DNA from: Beijerinckiaceae bacterium
GTDB lineage: Bacteria > Pseudomonadota > Alphaproteobacteria > Rhizobiales > Beijerinckiaceae
Assembly: GCA_947456505.1 (NCBI GenBank)
Contig: CANGTC010000003.1
Location: 1-64,000, forward strand
Reading direction: 5' to 3'
Length of the DNA stretch: 64,000 nucleotides
Shown: positions 1-8,429 of the stretch, piece by piece
How positions within the stretch are numbered: position 1 is the first letter of the stretch
Layout of the letters: each line of letters begins with the position of its first letter
Notes under the pieces: model-generated
The model's database searches: none
What the model saw: the letters and a program-made list of their open reading frames with translations, nothing else
What the model was told of the DNA's origin: nothing
Program-made: the position numbers and the translations under genes

Positions 1-570
1 ATAGGAATTGGTCATGACCTGAGCGTTGACGTCGCCCCAGGTGACGTCGGGCGTGCGGGTGTTGGCGCAGATCATCTCCTTGAGATCGTCGTTGATGACA
101 TTGTCGCGCTGGATCTTCAGAGGGGGAATCAGCAGGCCCTCCTGAAAGAGGTCCGTGGCGTCGCCCGCATTGGTGCCGGGCACCTTGCCGCCAAGGTCAG
201 GCTTGTGGGCGATGTTGCCGATGAAGGCGACGAGCTTGCCCTCGGAGAAGACCGGCGAGATGATCGTCACATCCGTCGCGTGGTTCTGGCAGGCCCGGTA
301 GGGATGATTGACGATAAAGGCGTCGCCCGGATCGATCCGGCCCCTGAAAACCCGGCGGATTTCGTTCACCTGCGCCGCCAGAGGCCCGATATGGAGCGGC
401 TGGGGCACCCCCTGCGCCACCATGCGCCCCCGTCGATCGAAAATGGCGAAGGTGAAGTCCTGGCTCTCCTTGATGATGGTGGAATACCCGGTCCGCAGCA
501 TGTTCAGGGTGAGTTCGCGGGCGATCTGCAGCGTGGACTGGTAGATCACTTCAAGGTCAATGGCGTTCAA
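1..570 (-). CDS. Hydantoinase B/oxoprolinase (HyuB) family protein, N-terminal part
   Basis: This gene is cut by the window edge; the first 190 residues are visible. The N-terminus (LNAIDLEVIYQSTLQIAREL, then ESQDFTFAIFDRRGRMVAQG, PLHIGPL and the NHPY...HATDVTII segment) is typical of the HyuB / acetophenone carboxylase / 5-oxoprolinase beta family. Such subunits usually pair with HyuA for ATP-dependent cleavage of cyclic amides or carboxylation. I chose a TTG start at 570 because a GGGGGAG ribosome-binding site sits about 7 bases upstream and no better start is in frame. It is transcribed away from the ABC-importer receptor gene across about 200 bases. The substrate cannot be inferred. Confidence 0.85.
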   Translation of the reverse strand, partial: MNAIDLEVIYQSTLQIARELTLNMLRTGYSTIIKESQDFTFAIFDRRGRMVAQGVPQPLHIGPLAAQVNEIRRVFRGRIDPGDAFIVNHPYRACQNHATDVTIISPVFSEGKLVAFIGNIAHKPDLGGKVPGTNAGDATDLFQEGLLIPPLKIQRDNVINDDLKEMICANTRTPDVTWGDVNAQVMTNSY

Positions 571-775
571 TGTGTCTCCCCCGGGGATGCGGGCCCTGCG
601 TGGGACCTGTTGAGTGACCCCTTCGCGGGCGTGATATTCCATGGGAATGGGCGCCGCGTCCAGCCCGAGAAGGCGCGCCTATAGACTTCCGTCGAAGGCG
701 TGGGTAGACAAAGCGCCGATGGATCCACGCTCTCCGGCGAGGGCGAAAGACCGTTTTCGACAGGGGGAACTACGC

Positions 776-1807
776 TTGGCCAATCGGACCATGGGCATCC
801 TGCGCGCCTTCGCCTGCATCGCAGGTCTCAGCGCTCCCGCATTGGCGCAAACAGCCGCCCCCTCCTGGCTTGACAAGTCCATCCTTGAAGAAGCCCGCAA
901 GGAAGGCTCCGTCACCGTTTATTCGACCACCAATGAAGAGGAAGGCCTTCCCCTCTGGAAGATCTTCGAGGACGCGACCGGCCTCAAGGTCAATTACGTC
1001 CGCGCTTCCGATTCTCAGCTTCTCGCCCGCGTGCTCATCGAGAACCGGGCGGGGCAGCGGTCCTGGGATGTCATGCAGACGGCGAATGTGAACAAGGTCC
1101 CGCCGGAGTTTCTGCTTCAGGCGGACCTGTCCGAAGGCAAGGCGCTGTTTCCAGACGCCATCGCCGCCGACAAGCGCTGGTATGGGGTCTATTCCAACTA
1201 CAATTCCCCCGCCTACAATTCCAAATTCGTGAAGCGCGAGGACCTCCCAAAGACCTATGAGGACTTCGTCAAGCACCGGGAATGGGCGGGCAAGGTGGCC
1301 ATCGACGCCACCGACGACGCCTGGATGACCGGCATCCTCATGCATTACGGCGAAGAAAAGGGCGCGCAGCTTCTCAAGGACATCATCGCCGCCACCCAGC
1401 CCGTGACCATCAACGGCCATCTGGCGGTGGCGCGGGCCGTGGGGTCCGGCGAATACTGGATCGGGCTCAACAACTATGTGAACCTGACCGTGAACGTGAA
1501 GCTGAACGGCGGAGCCACGGATTTCTGGACCATGGACCCGGTGGTGCTCTTCTTCGGCCAGGTGGGGGTCGCCAAGCTGGCGCCCCATCCCAAGGCTGCG
1601 CTGCTGGCGGCCAACTTCTCCATCAGCCGCGAGGCCCAGGAGTTTCTGGCGAAATTCGGCCGCCTGCCGACCCGCTCGGATGTGAAGACCAATCCGCCGG
1701 ACGTGCTCGACACGATCAAGCCGCGCAAGATCGTCACCGTGCTCCTCAACACCGAAGAGGACCGACGGCGCATCAAGCAGTTCAACGACCTCTTCAAGCC
1801 GCGCTGA
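776..1807 (+). CDS. ABC transporter periplasmic substrate-binding protein (Fbp/AfuA type)
   Basis: A periplasmic type-II binding protein of about 340 residues. It has a signal peptide (FACIAGLSAPALAQT) followed by LDKSILEEARKEGSVTVYST, the usual opening of iron(III)/polyamine/phosphonate-type receptors (SBP_bac families). The next gene is a two-domain permease, so the pair forms an importer. The start is uncertain: an AGGGGGA site at 762-768 is well placed for the TTG at 776, whereas the ATG at 791 begins the same signal peptide 15 bases later. The family covers ferric iron, sulfonates, putrescine and other ligands, so the ligand is not assigned. No ATPase gene lies in this cluster. Confidence 0.85.
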   Translation: MANRTMGILRAFACIAGLSAPALAQTAAPSWLDKSILEEARKEGSVTVYSTTNEEEGLPLWKIFEDATGLKVNYVRASDSQLLARVLIENRAGQRSWDVMQTANVNKVPPEFLLQADLSEGKALFPDAIAADKRWYGVYSNYNSPAYNSKFVKREDLPKTYEDFVKHREWAGKVAIDATDDAWMTGILMHYGEEKGAQLLKDIIAATQPVTINGHLAVARAVGSGEYWIGLNNYVNLTVNVKLNGGATDFWTMDPVVLFFGQVGVAKLAPHPKAALLAANFSISREAQEFLAKFGRLPTRSDVKTNPPDVLDTIKPRKIVTVLLNTEEDRRRIKQFNDLFKPR

Positions 1808-1829
1808 TCATGACCAGGGAGTCCTCGCG

Positions 1830-3611
1830 GTGACCGTGATATCGCCGACCATCAAAGCCTCTCCAAGGCCCAGCTTTTCGGCTCGCCTCGGTGCGCGCAT
1901 AACCCCCGCGACCATCTGGCTCGTTGTCTGCGCAGTGATTTGCGGCTGGTTCGTGATCGTGCCGGTGGGCGCGCTGTTCTTCACCGCCTTCACCGAGGAT
2001 ACGGGCTTTGGACCGGGCCCCTTCAGCCTCTCCAATTTCGTCGAGGCCTATGGCCACTGGAGCATTCTGAAGGTCTTTGGCAATTCCTTGATCTTCGCGA
2101 GCGGCACGGCTGTTTTGACCTTCCTCATGGGCGGCGCCGTCGCCTTCGTGGTCGAGCGGACGGACGCCCCGGGACGCGAGATCTTCCATTCGCTCGCGCT
2201 GATCTCCTTCGCCCTGCCCGGCCTGCTGATCGCCATGGCCTGGACCCTGACGCTCTCGCCCAACATCGGCTGGTTCAACCAGCTGTTCAAGGACGTCACG
2301 GGCTCGAAGGAGCCGCTTCTCAACATCTACACCATGCTGGGGATGATCTGGGCGCTCTCCTCCCACTATTTCCCCCTCGCCTATCTGCTGCTGGGCCCCG
2401 CCCTGCGCATGCTGGACGTACGCATGGAGGAGGCGGCGACCATGTCGGGCGCCCGCTCGCTCCAGACCCTGTTCCGCGTGACCCTGCCGATCCTGCGCCC
2501 GGCGATCCTTTCAACGATCCTGCTGCTCTTCGTGCGCGGCGTGGAATCCTTCGAGGTGCCGCGCCTGATCGGCAACCCCGCCCGCATCAATGTCTTCACG
2601 ACGGAGGTGCAGCGGGCCACCAGTCAATCGACGCCGGAGTTCGGCGTGGCCAGCGCGCTCAGCATGTCCCTGCTGGCGATCTGCATTCTGGCGGTGTTCT
2701 TCTACCGTCGCGCCACCCGCAACGCCGAGGCCTACGCGACCATCACCGGCAAGGGCTACAAGCCCGTGCCGCTGGAATTGGGACGGATGCGCTGGCCTGT
2801 CACCATAGCCCTGTCCTTCATGTTCGCGCTGGCGCTGGGCCTGCCCCTGCTGACGCTGATCTGGCAGAGCTTCTTCCGCAACCTCGCCACCCCCTTCATG
2901 GCGACGACATCGCCCTTCACCCTCTCCAATTACAGCTTCGTGCTGCACTATCCTATCTTCGTGGAGGCGGTGCATACGAGCGTGATGCTGGCGGCCATGG
3001 CGGCGACCTTTGTGGTCGGGCTGACCTTCATCGCCGCCTGGGTGACGCAACGCGCCGCCCCGCGCGGCGGCTGGGTGCTGGACGCCCTTGCCTTCAGCCC
3101 CATCGCGATTCCCAGCGTGATCATCGGCGCGAGCGTGCTCTTCGCCTATCTGATGCTGCCGATCCCCGTCTACAACACCATCTGGATCCTCTTGATCGCC
3201 TATGTGACGCTCTATCTGCCCTATGGCATGCGCTTCGCCACCAGCGGCATCACCCAGATCCACAAGGAGCTGGAGGAAGCGGCGGCGGTTTCAGGCGCGG
3301 GCGTCATCCAGATGTTCATAAGGGTGCTGCTGCCCCTTTTGGCGCCCATCATCATCGCCGCATGGCTCTATGTGTTTGTGCTAGCCGTTCGCGAACTCTC
3401 CGCGTCGGTCTTCCTGGTCGGCCCCGGCACCCATGTGCTGGGGACGATCAGCCTGACCATGTGGGAGGAAGGCGGCAGCTATGGCGCAGTTTGCGCCCTT
3501 GGCGTCATTCAGATCACCCCCCTCATCGTCATCGTCGCTGCGCTGCGCTGGTTTGAACGCCGGGTCAGCGCGCGGTTCCGAGGCGAGGGATCCCATTCGG
3601 AGGTGGCGTAA
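1830..3611 (+). CDS. ABC transporter permease, fused two-domain (FbpB type)
   Basis: A 593-residue inner-membrane protein with two binding-protein-dependent transport (BPD) domains in one chain, the arrangement of FbpB-like permeases. Each half carries the EAA loop that contacts the ATPase: MEEAATMSGARSLQTLFRV in the N-terminal half and LEEAAAVSGAGVIQMFIRV in the C-terminal half. It starts with GTG behind AGGGAG, 22 bases after the receptor gene, so the two are co-transcribed. The EAA loops imply a partner ATPase, but the next gene encodes a VOC protein, so the ATPase must be shared or encoded elsewhere. Confidence 0.9.
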   Translation: MTVISPTIKASPRPSFSARLGARITPATIWLVVCAVICGWFVIVPVGALFFTAFTEDTGFGPGPFSLSNFVEAYGHWSILKVFGNSLIFASGTAVLTFLMGGAVAFVVERTDAPGREIFHSLALISFALPGLLIAMAWTLTLSPNIGWFNQLFKDVTGSKEPLLNIYTMLGMIWALSSHYFPLAYLLLGPALRMLDVRMEEAATMSGARSLQTLFRVTLPILRPAILSTILLLFVRGVESFEVPRLIGNPARINVFTTEVQRATSQSTPEFGVASALSMSLLAICILAVFFYRRATRNAEAYATITGKGYKPVPLELGRMRWPVTIALSFMFALALGLPLLTLIWQSFFRNLATPFMATTSPFTLSNYSFVLHYPIFVEAVHTSVMLAAMAATFVVGLTFIAAWVTQRAAPRGGWVLDALAFSPIAIPSVIIGASVLFAYLMLPIPVYNTIWILLIAYVTLYLPYGMRFATSGITQIHKELEEAAAVSGAGVIQMFIRVLLPLLAPIIIAAWLYVFVLAVRELSASVFLVGPGTHVLGTISLTMWEEGGSYGAVCALGVIQITPLIVIVAALRWFERRVSARFRGEGSHSEVA

Positions 3612-3664
3612 GCCAGACGAACCCGTTAACTTCCTTGAATGATCGAAGCTGGTTGGAGGCCTAA

Positions 3665-4606
3665 ATGAACGAAGTGCGCATATCCGCCCTGAGGGGCGTC
3701 GAACTGAATGTCCTCAACCTCGATGAGAGCGCCGATTTCTATCGTAAGTGCTGGGGCCTTGAGGCCGTAGCCTGCGAGGGCGGCGTCATGTATCTGCGCG
3801 GCAGCGGCGCAGAGCATCACATCCTCACCCTGCACGAAGCGCCCCGCGCCTCGCTTCATTCAATTGATTTCGCGGTCCAGGACCGCGCCACCGTGGATGC
3901 GCTGCATGCGAAGGTGGCTGGCCTTGGCGTCGAGATCATCGCCGCGCCCCACGCCCTGCCCGCCATCGCCGGCGGCGGCTACGCCTTCAGCCTGAAGACC
4001 CCCGAGGGCCAGATCCTGAACGTTTCGGCGGGCGTGGCCAGGCATGATTTCATCTACAGCGACCGCTCCAAGCCCATGAAGCTGTCCCACATCGTCCTCA
4101 ACGTCGAGGACATCGACCGCCAGAACCGCTTCTTCTGCGACGTCCTGGGCTTCCGCCTGTCGGATTCGACCGAGCGCATGGACTTCGTGCGGTGCAGCAA
4201 GGACCATCACTCCATCGCGCTGGCGCGCGGCCATGGGGCGGGCCTGAACCATATGGCCTATGAAGTGCCGAACTTCGATGGCCTGATGCGCGGCGCCGGC
4301 CGCATGAAGCAGCAGGGCTTCAACGTGGAATGGGGCGTGGGCCGCCATGGACCCGGCGACAACATCTTCTCCTATTTCATCGAACCCAATGGCTTCGTCA
4401 CGGAATATACCGCCGAGGTCGAGCAGATCGACGAGGCGCTCCATATGCCCGGAACGCCTGAATACTGGGCCAAGAAGATGCCCATGCCCGACCGCTGGGG
4501 CATGGCCATTCCGTCGCAACTGCTGCGCGAGGCCATGTCCGGCAAGCTGACCGAGGAGCGCAACCAGCGCTGCGAGGACATCATCTCCCGCAAACTGGCG
4601 AGCTGA
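3665..4606 (+). CDS. Two-domain VOC / extradiol dioxygenase-like protein
   Basis: A 313-residue cytosolic protein with two vicinal-oxygen-chelate domains (about 10-125 and 138-250). The second domain keeps the 2-His-1-carboxylate metal set of type I extradiol dioxygenases: His142 (KLSHIVL), His196 (LNHMAYEV) and Glu247 (GFVTEYTAEV). This matches the BphC/catechol 2,3-dioxygenase layout, in which Fe(II) or Mn(II) directs meta ring cleavage. A good TGGAGG site precedes the ATG. The following gene encodes a fumarylacetoacetase-family hydrolase, consistent with processing of a ring-cleavage product. Substrate unknown; glyoxalase-type activity is an alternative. Confidence 0.85.
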   Translation: MNEVRISALRGVELNVLNLDESADFYRKCWGLEAVACEGGVMYLRGSGAEHHILTLHEAPRASLHSIDFAVQDRATVDALHAKVAGLGVEIIAAPHALPAIAGGGYAFSLKTPEGQILNVSAGVARHDFIYSDRSKPMKLSHIVLNVEDIDRQNRFFCDVLGFRLSDSTERMDFVRCSKDHHSIALARGHGAGLNHMAYEVPNFDGLMRGAGRMKQQGFNVEWGVGRHGPGDNIFSYFIEPNGFVTEYTAEVEQIDEALHMPGTPEYWAKKMPMPDRWGMAIPSQLLREAMSGKLTEERNQRCEDIISRKLAS

Positions 4607-4666
4607 GGGGCTCGCCTGATCCAATCCATTTGATGAGGGGCGCTGCCCCAGTAGAGGAGACTACCC

Positions 4667-5530
4667 ATGAAGTTCTGCAGATTCGACGATGACCGCTATG
4701 GCGTCGTCAACGGCGACAAGGTTCACGACATCACCAGCGTCGTGGAAAAGGTGCTGGCGGGCAAGAAGAAGGCGCGCTGGGGCGACCCGATGATCGCCCA
4801 TCTCGACGAGATCCGCGCCGCAGTGGGCGATGGCTCCTCCTATCCCGCCAAGGCGCTCTCGGCCGTCACCCTGCTCAGCCCCACCGCCAATCCCTCCAAG
4901 CTGATCGCCGCTCCCACCAACTACCACGCCCATGTGGCTGAGATGGAAGCCCGCCGTCCCGGCCAGCCCCCGGGCAAGGGCATCGCCGGCGCCGGCCTGT
5001 TCCTGAAGGCGAACTCCGCCATGGTCGGCACCGGCGAGGGCGTCCACCTGCGCTTCCTCGACAAGCTTACCGAGCATGAGCTGGAGTTCATGATCGTCAT
5101 CGGCAAGGAATGCTCTCAGGTCTCCGAGGCCGACGCGCTGAACTATGTGGCGGGCTATTGCCTTAGCCTCGACATGACCGTGCGCGGCGGCGAAGAGCGC
5201 TCCATGCGCAAGTCCATTGACAGCTATGCGGTCATCGGCCCCTGGCTCGTCACCAAGGACATGATCAAGGATCCGAACGACGTGCCCTTCAAGCTCTTCG
5301 TGAATGGGCAGTTGCGTCATGACGCCCACACGTCGGACCTGATCTATAACTGCCAGAAGCTGATCTCGCTGGCTTCAGAGTTCTACACGCTCTATCCCGG
5401 CGACGTGATCTTCACCGGCGCGCCTGCGGGCGTGGGCCCTGTGAAGCCCGGCGACGTCATGACCGGCGAATGCGAGCACCTCGGCCCGCTGGTCGTCCAT
5501 TGCCACGCCTACAAGAACCCCTACGTCTGA
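4667..5530 (+). CDS. Fumarylacetoacetate hydrolase (FAH) family protein
   Basis: A 287-residue member of the FAH / 2-keto-4-pentenoate hydratase superfamily, acting on acyl-pyruvate-like C-C or enol substrates with a divalent metal. Visible family features are HELEFMIVIGKE, which supplies acidic metal ligands, LNYVAGYCLSLDMTVRG, and the closing PGDVIFTGAPAGVGPVKPGD. The ATG follows AGAGGAG. It lies 60 bases after the extradiol-dioxygenase-like gene and is followed by a strong terminator, so it ends that unit. The exact reaction (hydrolase, hydratase, decarboxylase or isomerase) cannot be told from sequence. Confidence 0.9.
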   Translation: MKFCRFDDDRYGVVNGDKVHDITSVVEKVLAGKKKARWGDPMIAHLDEIRAAVGDGSSYPAKALSAVTLLSPTANPSKLIAAPTNYHAHVAEMEARRPGQPPGKGIAGAGLFLKANSAMVGTGEGVHLRFLDKLTEHELEFMIVIGKECSQVSEADALNYVAGYCLSLDMTVRGGEERSMRKSIDSYAVIGPWLVTKDMIKDPNDVPFKLFVNGQLRHDAHTSDLIYNCQKLISLASEFYTLYPGDVIFTGAPAGVGPVKPGDVMTGECEHLGPLVVHCHAYKNPYV

Positions 5531-5552
5531 GACCAGACGCCCTGATACAGGG

Positions 5553-5583
5553 AAGCCCGCCCCTTCGCAGGGGCGGGCTTTTG
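5553..5583 (+). terminator. Rho-independent terminator after the FAH gene
   Basis: A perfect 11-bp stem (AAGCCCGCCCC / GGGGCGGGCTT) with loop TTCGCA, followed by TTTT, ends the + strand unit. The opposite strand lacks a T-run, so it mainly serves the + strand. Confidence 0.85.
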
Positions 5584-5628
5584 CGTTTCGGGAATGAGCG
5601 GGGCTTCGCAGCCCCGCCCTGATCCCCA

Positions 5629-6543
5629 TCAAGCCATGGTGTTGACCAGTTCGCCCAGATGATCGATGCGCAGCCGCACCACATCACCCTTGTTCAGGAA
5701 TTCGCCGCGCCCTGCGCCCACGCCCGCCGGGGTGCCCGTGAGGATCAGGTCGCCGGGATGCAGGGTGAAATTGCGCGAGAGATCGGCGATCTGCTCGTTG
5801 ATGTTGAAGATCATGTGCTTGGAGTTGGAGTCCTGCTTCACGACCCCATTCACGTCCAGAACCATCTTCAGGTCATGGGGATTGGGGATGTCGCGGGCGA
5901 GGGTGATCCAGGGGCCGAGCGGGCACGAGCCGTCCCAGTTCTTGTGGGCGATCCAGTCGGCCTTGAAGGACGAGGTGGCGGGCAGGCCTTCGCGGTTGCC
6001 CAGATCACGGGCCGACAGGTCGTTGGCGATCAGATAGCCCGCGACATAATCGAGGGCGTCCGCCTCCGAAACATTGCGCGCGGTCTTGCCGATGATGAGG
6101 GCGAGCTCGATCTCCCAGTCGATCTTCTTCGAGCGGGGCTGCATGGTCACGGTGGCCCCGGGGCCGACGATGCAATGGCGGGTCTTCATGAAATGCCAGG
6201 AGCGCAGGCCCAGCGTATGGGGGTCGGGGGGCGCGGGCTGGCCTGAACGGGCGGCCATTTCGGCCGCATGGTCCGCATAGTTGGAGCCCGCGCAAAAAAT
6301 GCCGCCGGGGTTCAGAATGGGGGCCAGAAGATGGGCTTCGCTCAACGGAGTCCCTGCGGTCGCCGCCTTGGCTGCCAGGGCGTCGAGGCGCGGCAGCGTC
6401 TCAGCCCAGGTCTCCATGATGTGGAGCATGGAGGCGTCATCGGCCTTTCCCGAAGTGGTTGCGATGTCGAGAACCCGGTCTCCCACCACCATGGCGGCGC
6501 GCGGACCGGAGGCGGTCTTGATCGTGGCAAGCGTGAAACTCAT
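5629..6543 (-). CDS. Fumarylacetoacetate hydrolase family protein (2-hydroxyhepta-diene-dioate isomerase-like)
   Basis: A second FAH-superfamily enzyme, 304 residues, convergent with the first. It shows [34 protein letters not shown] and [18 protein letters not shown], the metal-binding and active-site segments of 2-keto-4-pentenoate hydratase / HpcE-like isomerases. The ATG at 6543 has AGGGAGGA upstream at ideal spacing; longer readings to 6606 have no such support. Two FAH enzymes beside an extradiol-dioxygenase-like gene suggest a shared ring-cleavage pathway, but this is inference from position. Confidence 0.9.
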   Translation of the reverse strand: MSFTLATIKTASGPRAAMVVGDRVLDIATTSGKADDASMLHIMETWAETLPRLDALAAKAATAGTPLSEAHLLAPILNPGGIFCAGSNYADHAAEMAARSGQPAPPDPHTLGLRSWHFMKTRHCIVGPGATVTMQPRSKKIDWEIELALIIGKTARNVSEADALDYVAGYLIANDLSARDLGNREGLPATSSFKADWIAHKNWDGSCPLGPWITLARDIPNPHDLKMVLDVNGVVKQDSNSKHMIFNINEQIADLSRNFTLHPGDLILTGTPAGVGAGRGEFLNKGDVVRLRIDHLGELVNTMA

Positions 6544-6710
6544 GCGGATATGTCCTCCCTGAGGTGGTCGCCAATCAGCGGCGGCTTGGGGCGACCATAA
6601 CGCCAAGCCCGCGACCCGTCACCCCTGCGTGGCGGTCATCCAGAGCAGGAATCGCATTGATGACGCGAGCTTTGGTTGCATCCGGCCCGGCCCCGTGGCA
6701 ATCGAAGCCC

Positions 6711-8054
6711 ATGACCGAGATTGACCAGCGCCCCGCCCCCAAGATTTCCTTCGTCTCCCTTGGCTGCCCCAAGGCGCTGGTGGATTCCGAACGGATCATC
6801 ACCCGCCTGCGCGCCGAGGGCTATGAGCTGACCCGCAGCCACGCGGGCGCCGACGCCGTTGTGGTCAACACCTGCGGCTTCCTGGACTCCGCCAAGGCGG
6901 AATCCCTCGCCGCCATCGGCGCGGCGCTCAACGAGAATGGCAAGGTGATCGTCACCGGCTGCATGGGCGCGGAGCCCGGCGCCATCCGCGAGGCCTACCC
7001 GGGCGTGCTCGCCATCAGCGGACCGCAGGCCTATGAGAGCGTCATGGAGGCGGTGCATGAGGCCGCCCCGCCCGCTCACGATCCCTATGTTGATCTGGTG
7101 CCCCCGCAGGGCGTCAAGCTGACCCCGCGCCACTTCGCCTATCTCAAGATTTCCGAGGGCTGCAACAACACCTGCAGCTTCTGCATCATCCCGGCCCTGC
7201 GCGGCAAACTGGTGTCGCGCCCGGCGGGCGACGTGCTGCGGGAGGCCGAGAAGCTGGTGAGGGCTGGCGTGAAGGAACTGCTGGTCATCTCGCAGGACAC
7301 CTCCGCCTACGGAATTGACCTGCGCTACGAAGAGAGCGCCTTCGCCGACCGCTCGGTGCGCGCCAAATTCCTCGACCTGACCCGCGAGCTCTCCACCCTC
7401 GGCGCCTGGGTGCGGCTGCATTATGTCTATCCATACCCCCATGTGGACGAGGTGGTGGAACTGATGGCCCAGAGCGGAGCCACCGGCAACCTCCTCCAAT
7501 ATCTCGACATCCCATTCCAGCACGCCTCCCCCCGCGTGCTGAAAGCGATGCGCCGCCCGGGGAATCAGGAGAAGACGCTCGACCGGGTGAAGGCCTGGCG
7601 GCAGGCTTGCCCGGATCTCGCCATCCGCTCCACCTTCATCGTTGGCTTTCCGGGCGAGACCGAGGAAGACTTCGAGATGCTGCTGGACTGGCTGGGCGAA
7701 GCGCGCCTCGACCGGGTCGGCGCCTTCAAATATGAGCCCGTGAAGGGCGCCATGGCGAATGATCTCGGCCTTGCGGTGGTGCCTGACGAGGAAAAGGAAC
7801 GCCGCTATCGCCGCTTCATGGAGAAGCAACAGGCGATCAGCGCCTCAATCTTGAAAAACAAGGTCGGAAAGCGGCTACAAGTCATTGTGGATTCGTTTGA
7901 AAATGGCGTCGGCAAGGGCCGCAGCCGCGCCGATGCGCCGGAGATCGACGGCTCCGTCCACATCGCGTCGCGGCGGCCGCTGCGCGTAGGCGACCTTGTG
8001 ACCGTGAAGATCGACAAGGCCGGGCCATATGATTTGCATGGCATGGCGGTGTGA
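6711..8054 (+). CDS. rimO: Ribosomal protein uS12 methylthiotransferase RimO
   Basis: A radical-SAM enzyme of 447 residues that methylthiolates the conserved aspartate of ribosomal protein S12. The N-terminal UPF0004 domain carries Cys19 ([12 protein letters not shown]), Cys54 (NTCGFLDSA) and Cys83 (TGCMG) for one Fe-S cluster. The radical-SAM CX3CX2C is Cys150, Cys154 and Cys157 (CNNTCSFC). A TRAM domain closes the protein. [12 protein letters not shown] favours RimO over MiaB. The start at 6711 gives the usual length; the reading frame is open further upstream but looks non-coding. Confidence 0.95.
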   Translation: MTEIDQRPAPKISFVSLGCPKALVDSERIITRLRAEGYELTRSHAGADAVVVNTCGFLDSAKAESLAAIGAALNENGKVIVTGCMGAEPGAIREAYPGVLAISGPQAYESVMEAVHEAAPPAHDPYVDLVPPQGVKLTPRHFAYLKISEGCNNTCSFCIIPALRGKLVSRPAGDVLREAEKLVRAGVKELLVISQDTSAYGIDLRYEESAFADRSVRAKFLDLTRELSTLGAWVRLHYVYPYPHVDEVVELMAQSGATGNLLQYLDIPFQHASPRVLKAMRRPGNQEKTLDRVKAWRQACPDLAIRSTFIVGFPGETEEDFEMLLDWLGEARLDRVGAFKYEPVKGAMANDLGLAVVPDEEKERRYRRFMEKQQAISASILKNKVGKRLQVIVDSFENGVGKGRSRADAPEIDGSVHIASRRPLRVGDLVTVKIDKAGPYDLHGMAV

Positions 8055-8429
8055 GGGAACCTTTGGGCTTCGGCTGGATGGCTTTTGAATCAGGCGTCCG
8101 CCGAGGAGATCAATGGTGATCCCGCGCAGATTTCCTCGACTGTCGGCCAGCCCATAAAGCCGATAATCCTCGGTGTTTCCCGCAATTTCACCCTTGTAAT
8201 CTCAAAACTCAAGCAGCGCCAAAATGGCGCCCCTGCTCCTCAATGGGCGAGACGATATCCATAAACCCGGCGGGATTCCGCGTGCGGGATTTTTATATGC
8301 GAAAAACATGGAGCGCTCTCCCGCATTTGGGAAGAGCGAGCCTCGGGGCGGCGCCGCGCAGTTACCAGTTGTTAACCATGATCAATACATAAGCTTAACT
8401 ATTGAAAACAGAATCGCGACGGCGCAACC
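8055..8429. other. 375-base intergenic region with a possible antisense coding remnant
   Basis: No gene is supported here. The AT-rich 3' part (from about 8360) probably holds the promoter of the adhesin gene, but no clear -35/-10 pair was found. On the - strand, 8201 to 8055 reads as a plausible protein segment (DYKGEIAGNTEDYRLYGLAD, then RGITIDLLGGRLIQKP) without a start codon and directly after a TGA, so it may be the remains of a gene. Confidence 0.4.

Noticed and set aside
1940..3556. A 538-codon open frame in another phase within the permease gene
   Set aside because: Its Arg/His/Pro-rich composition and lack of hydrophobic spans mark it as a shadow of the membrane permease.
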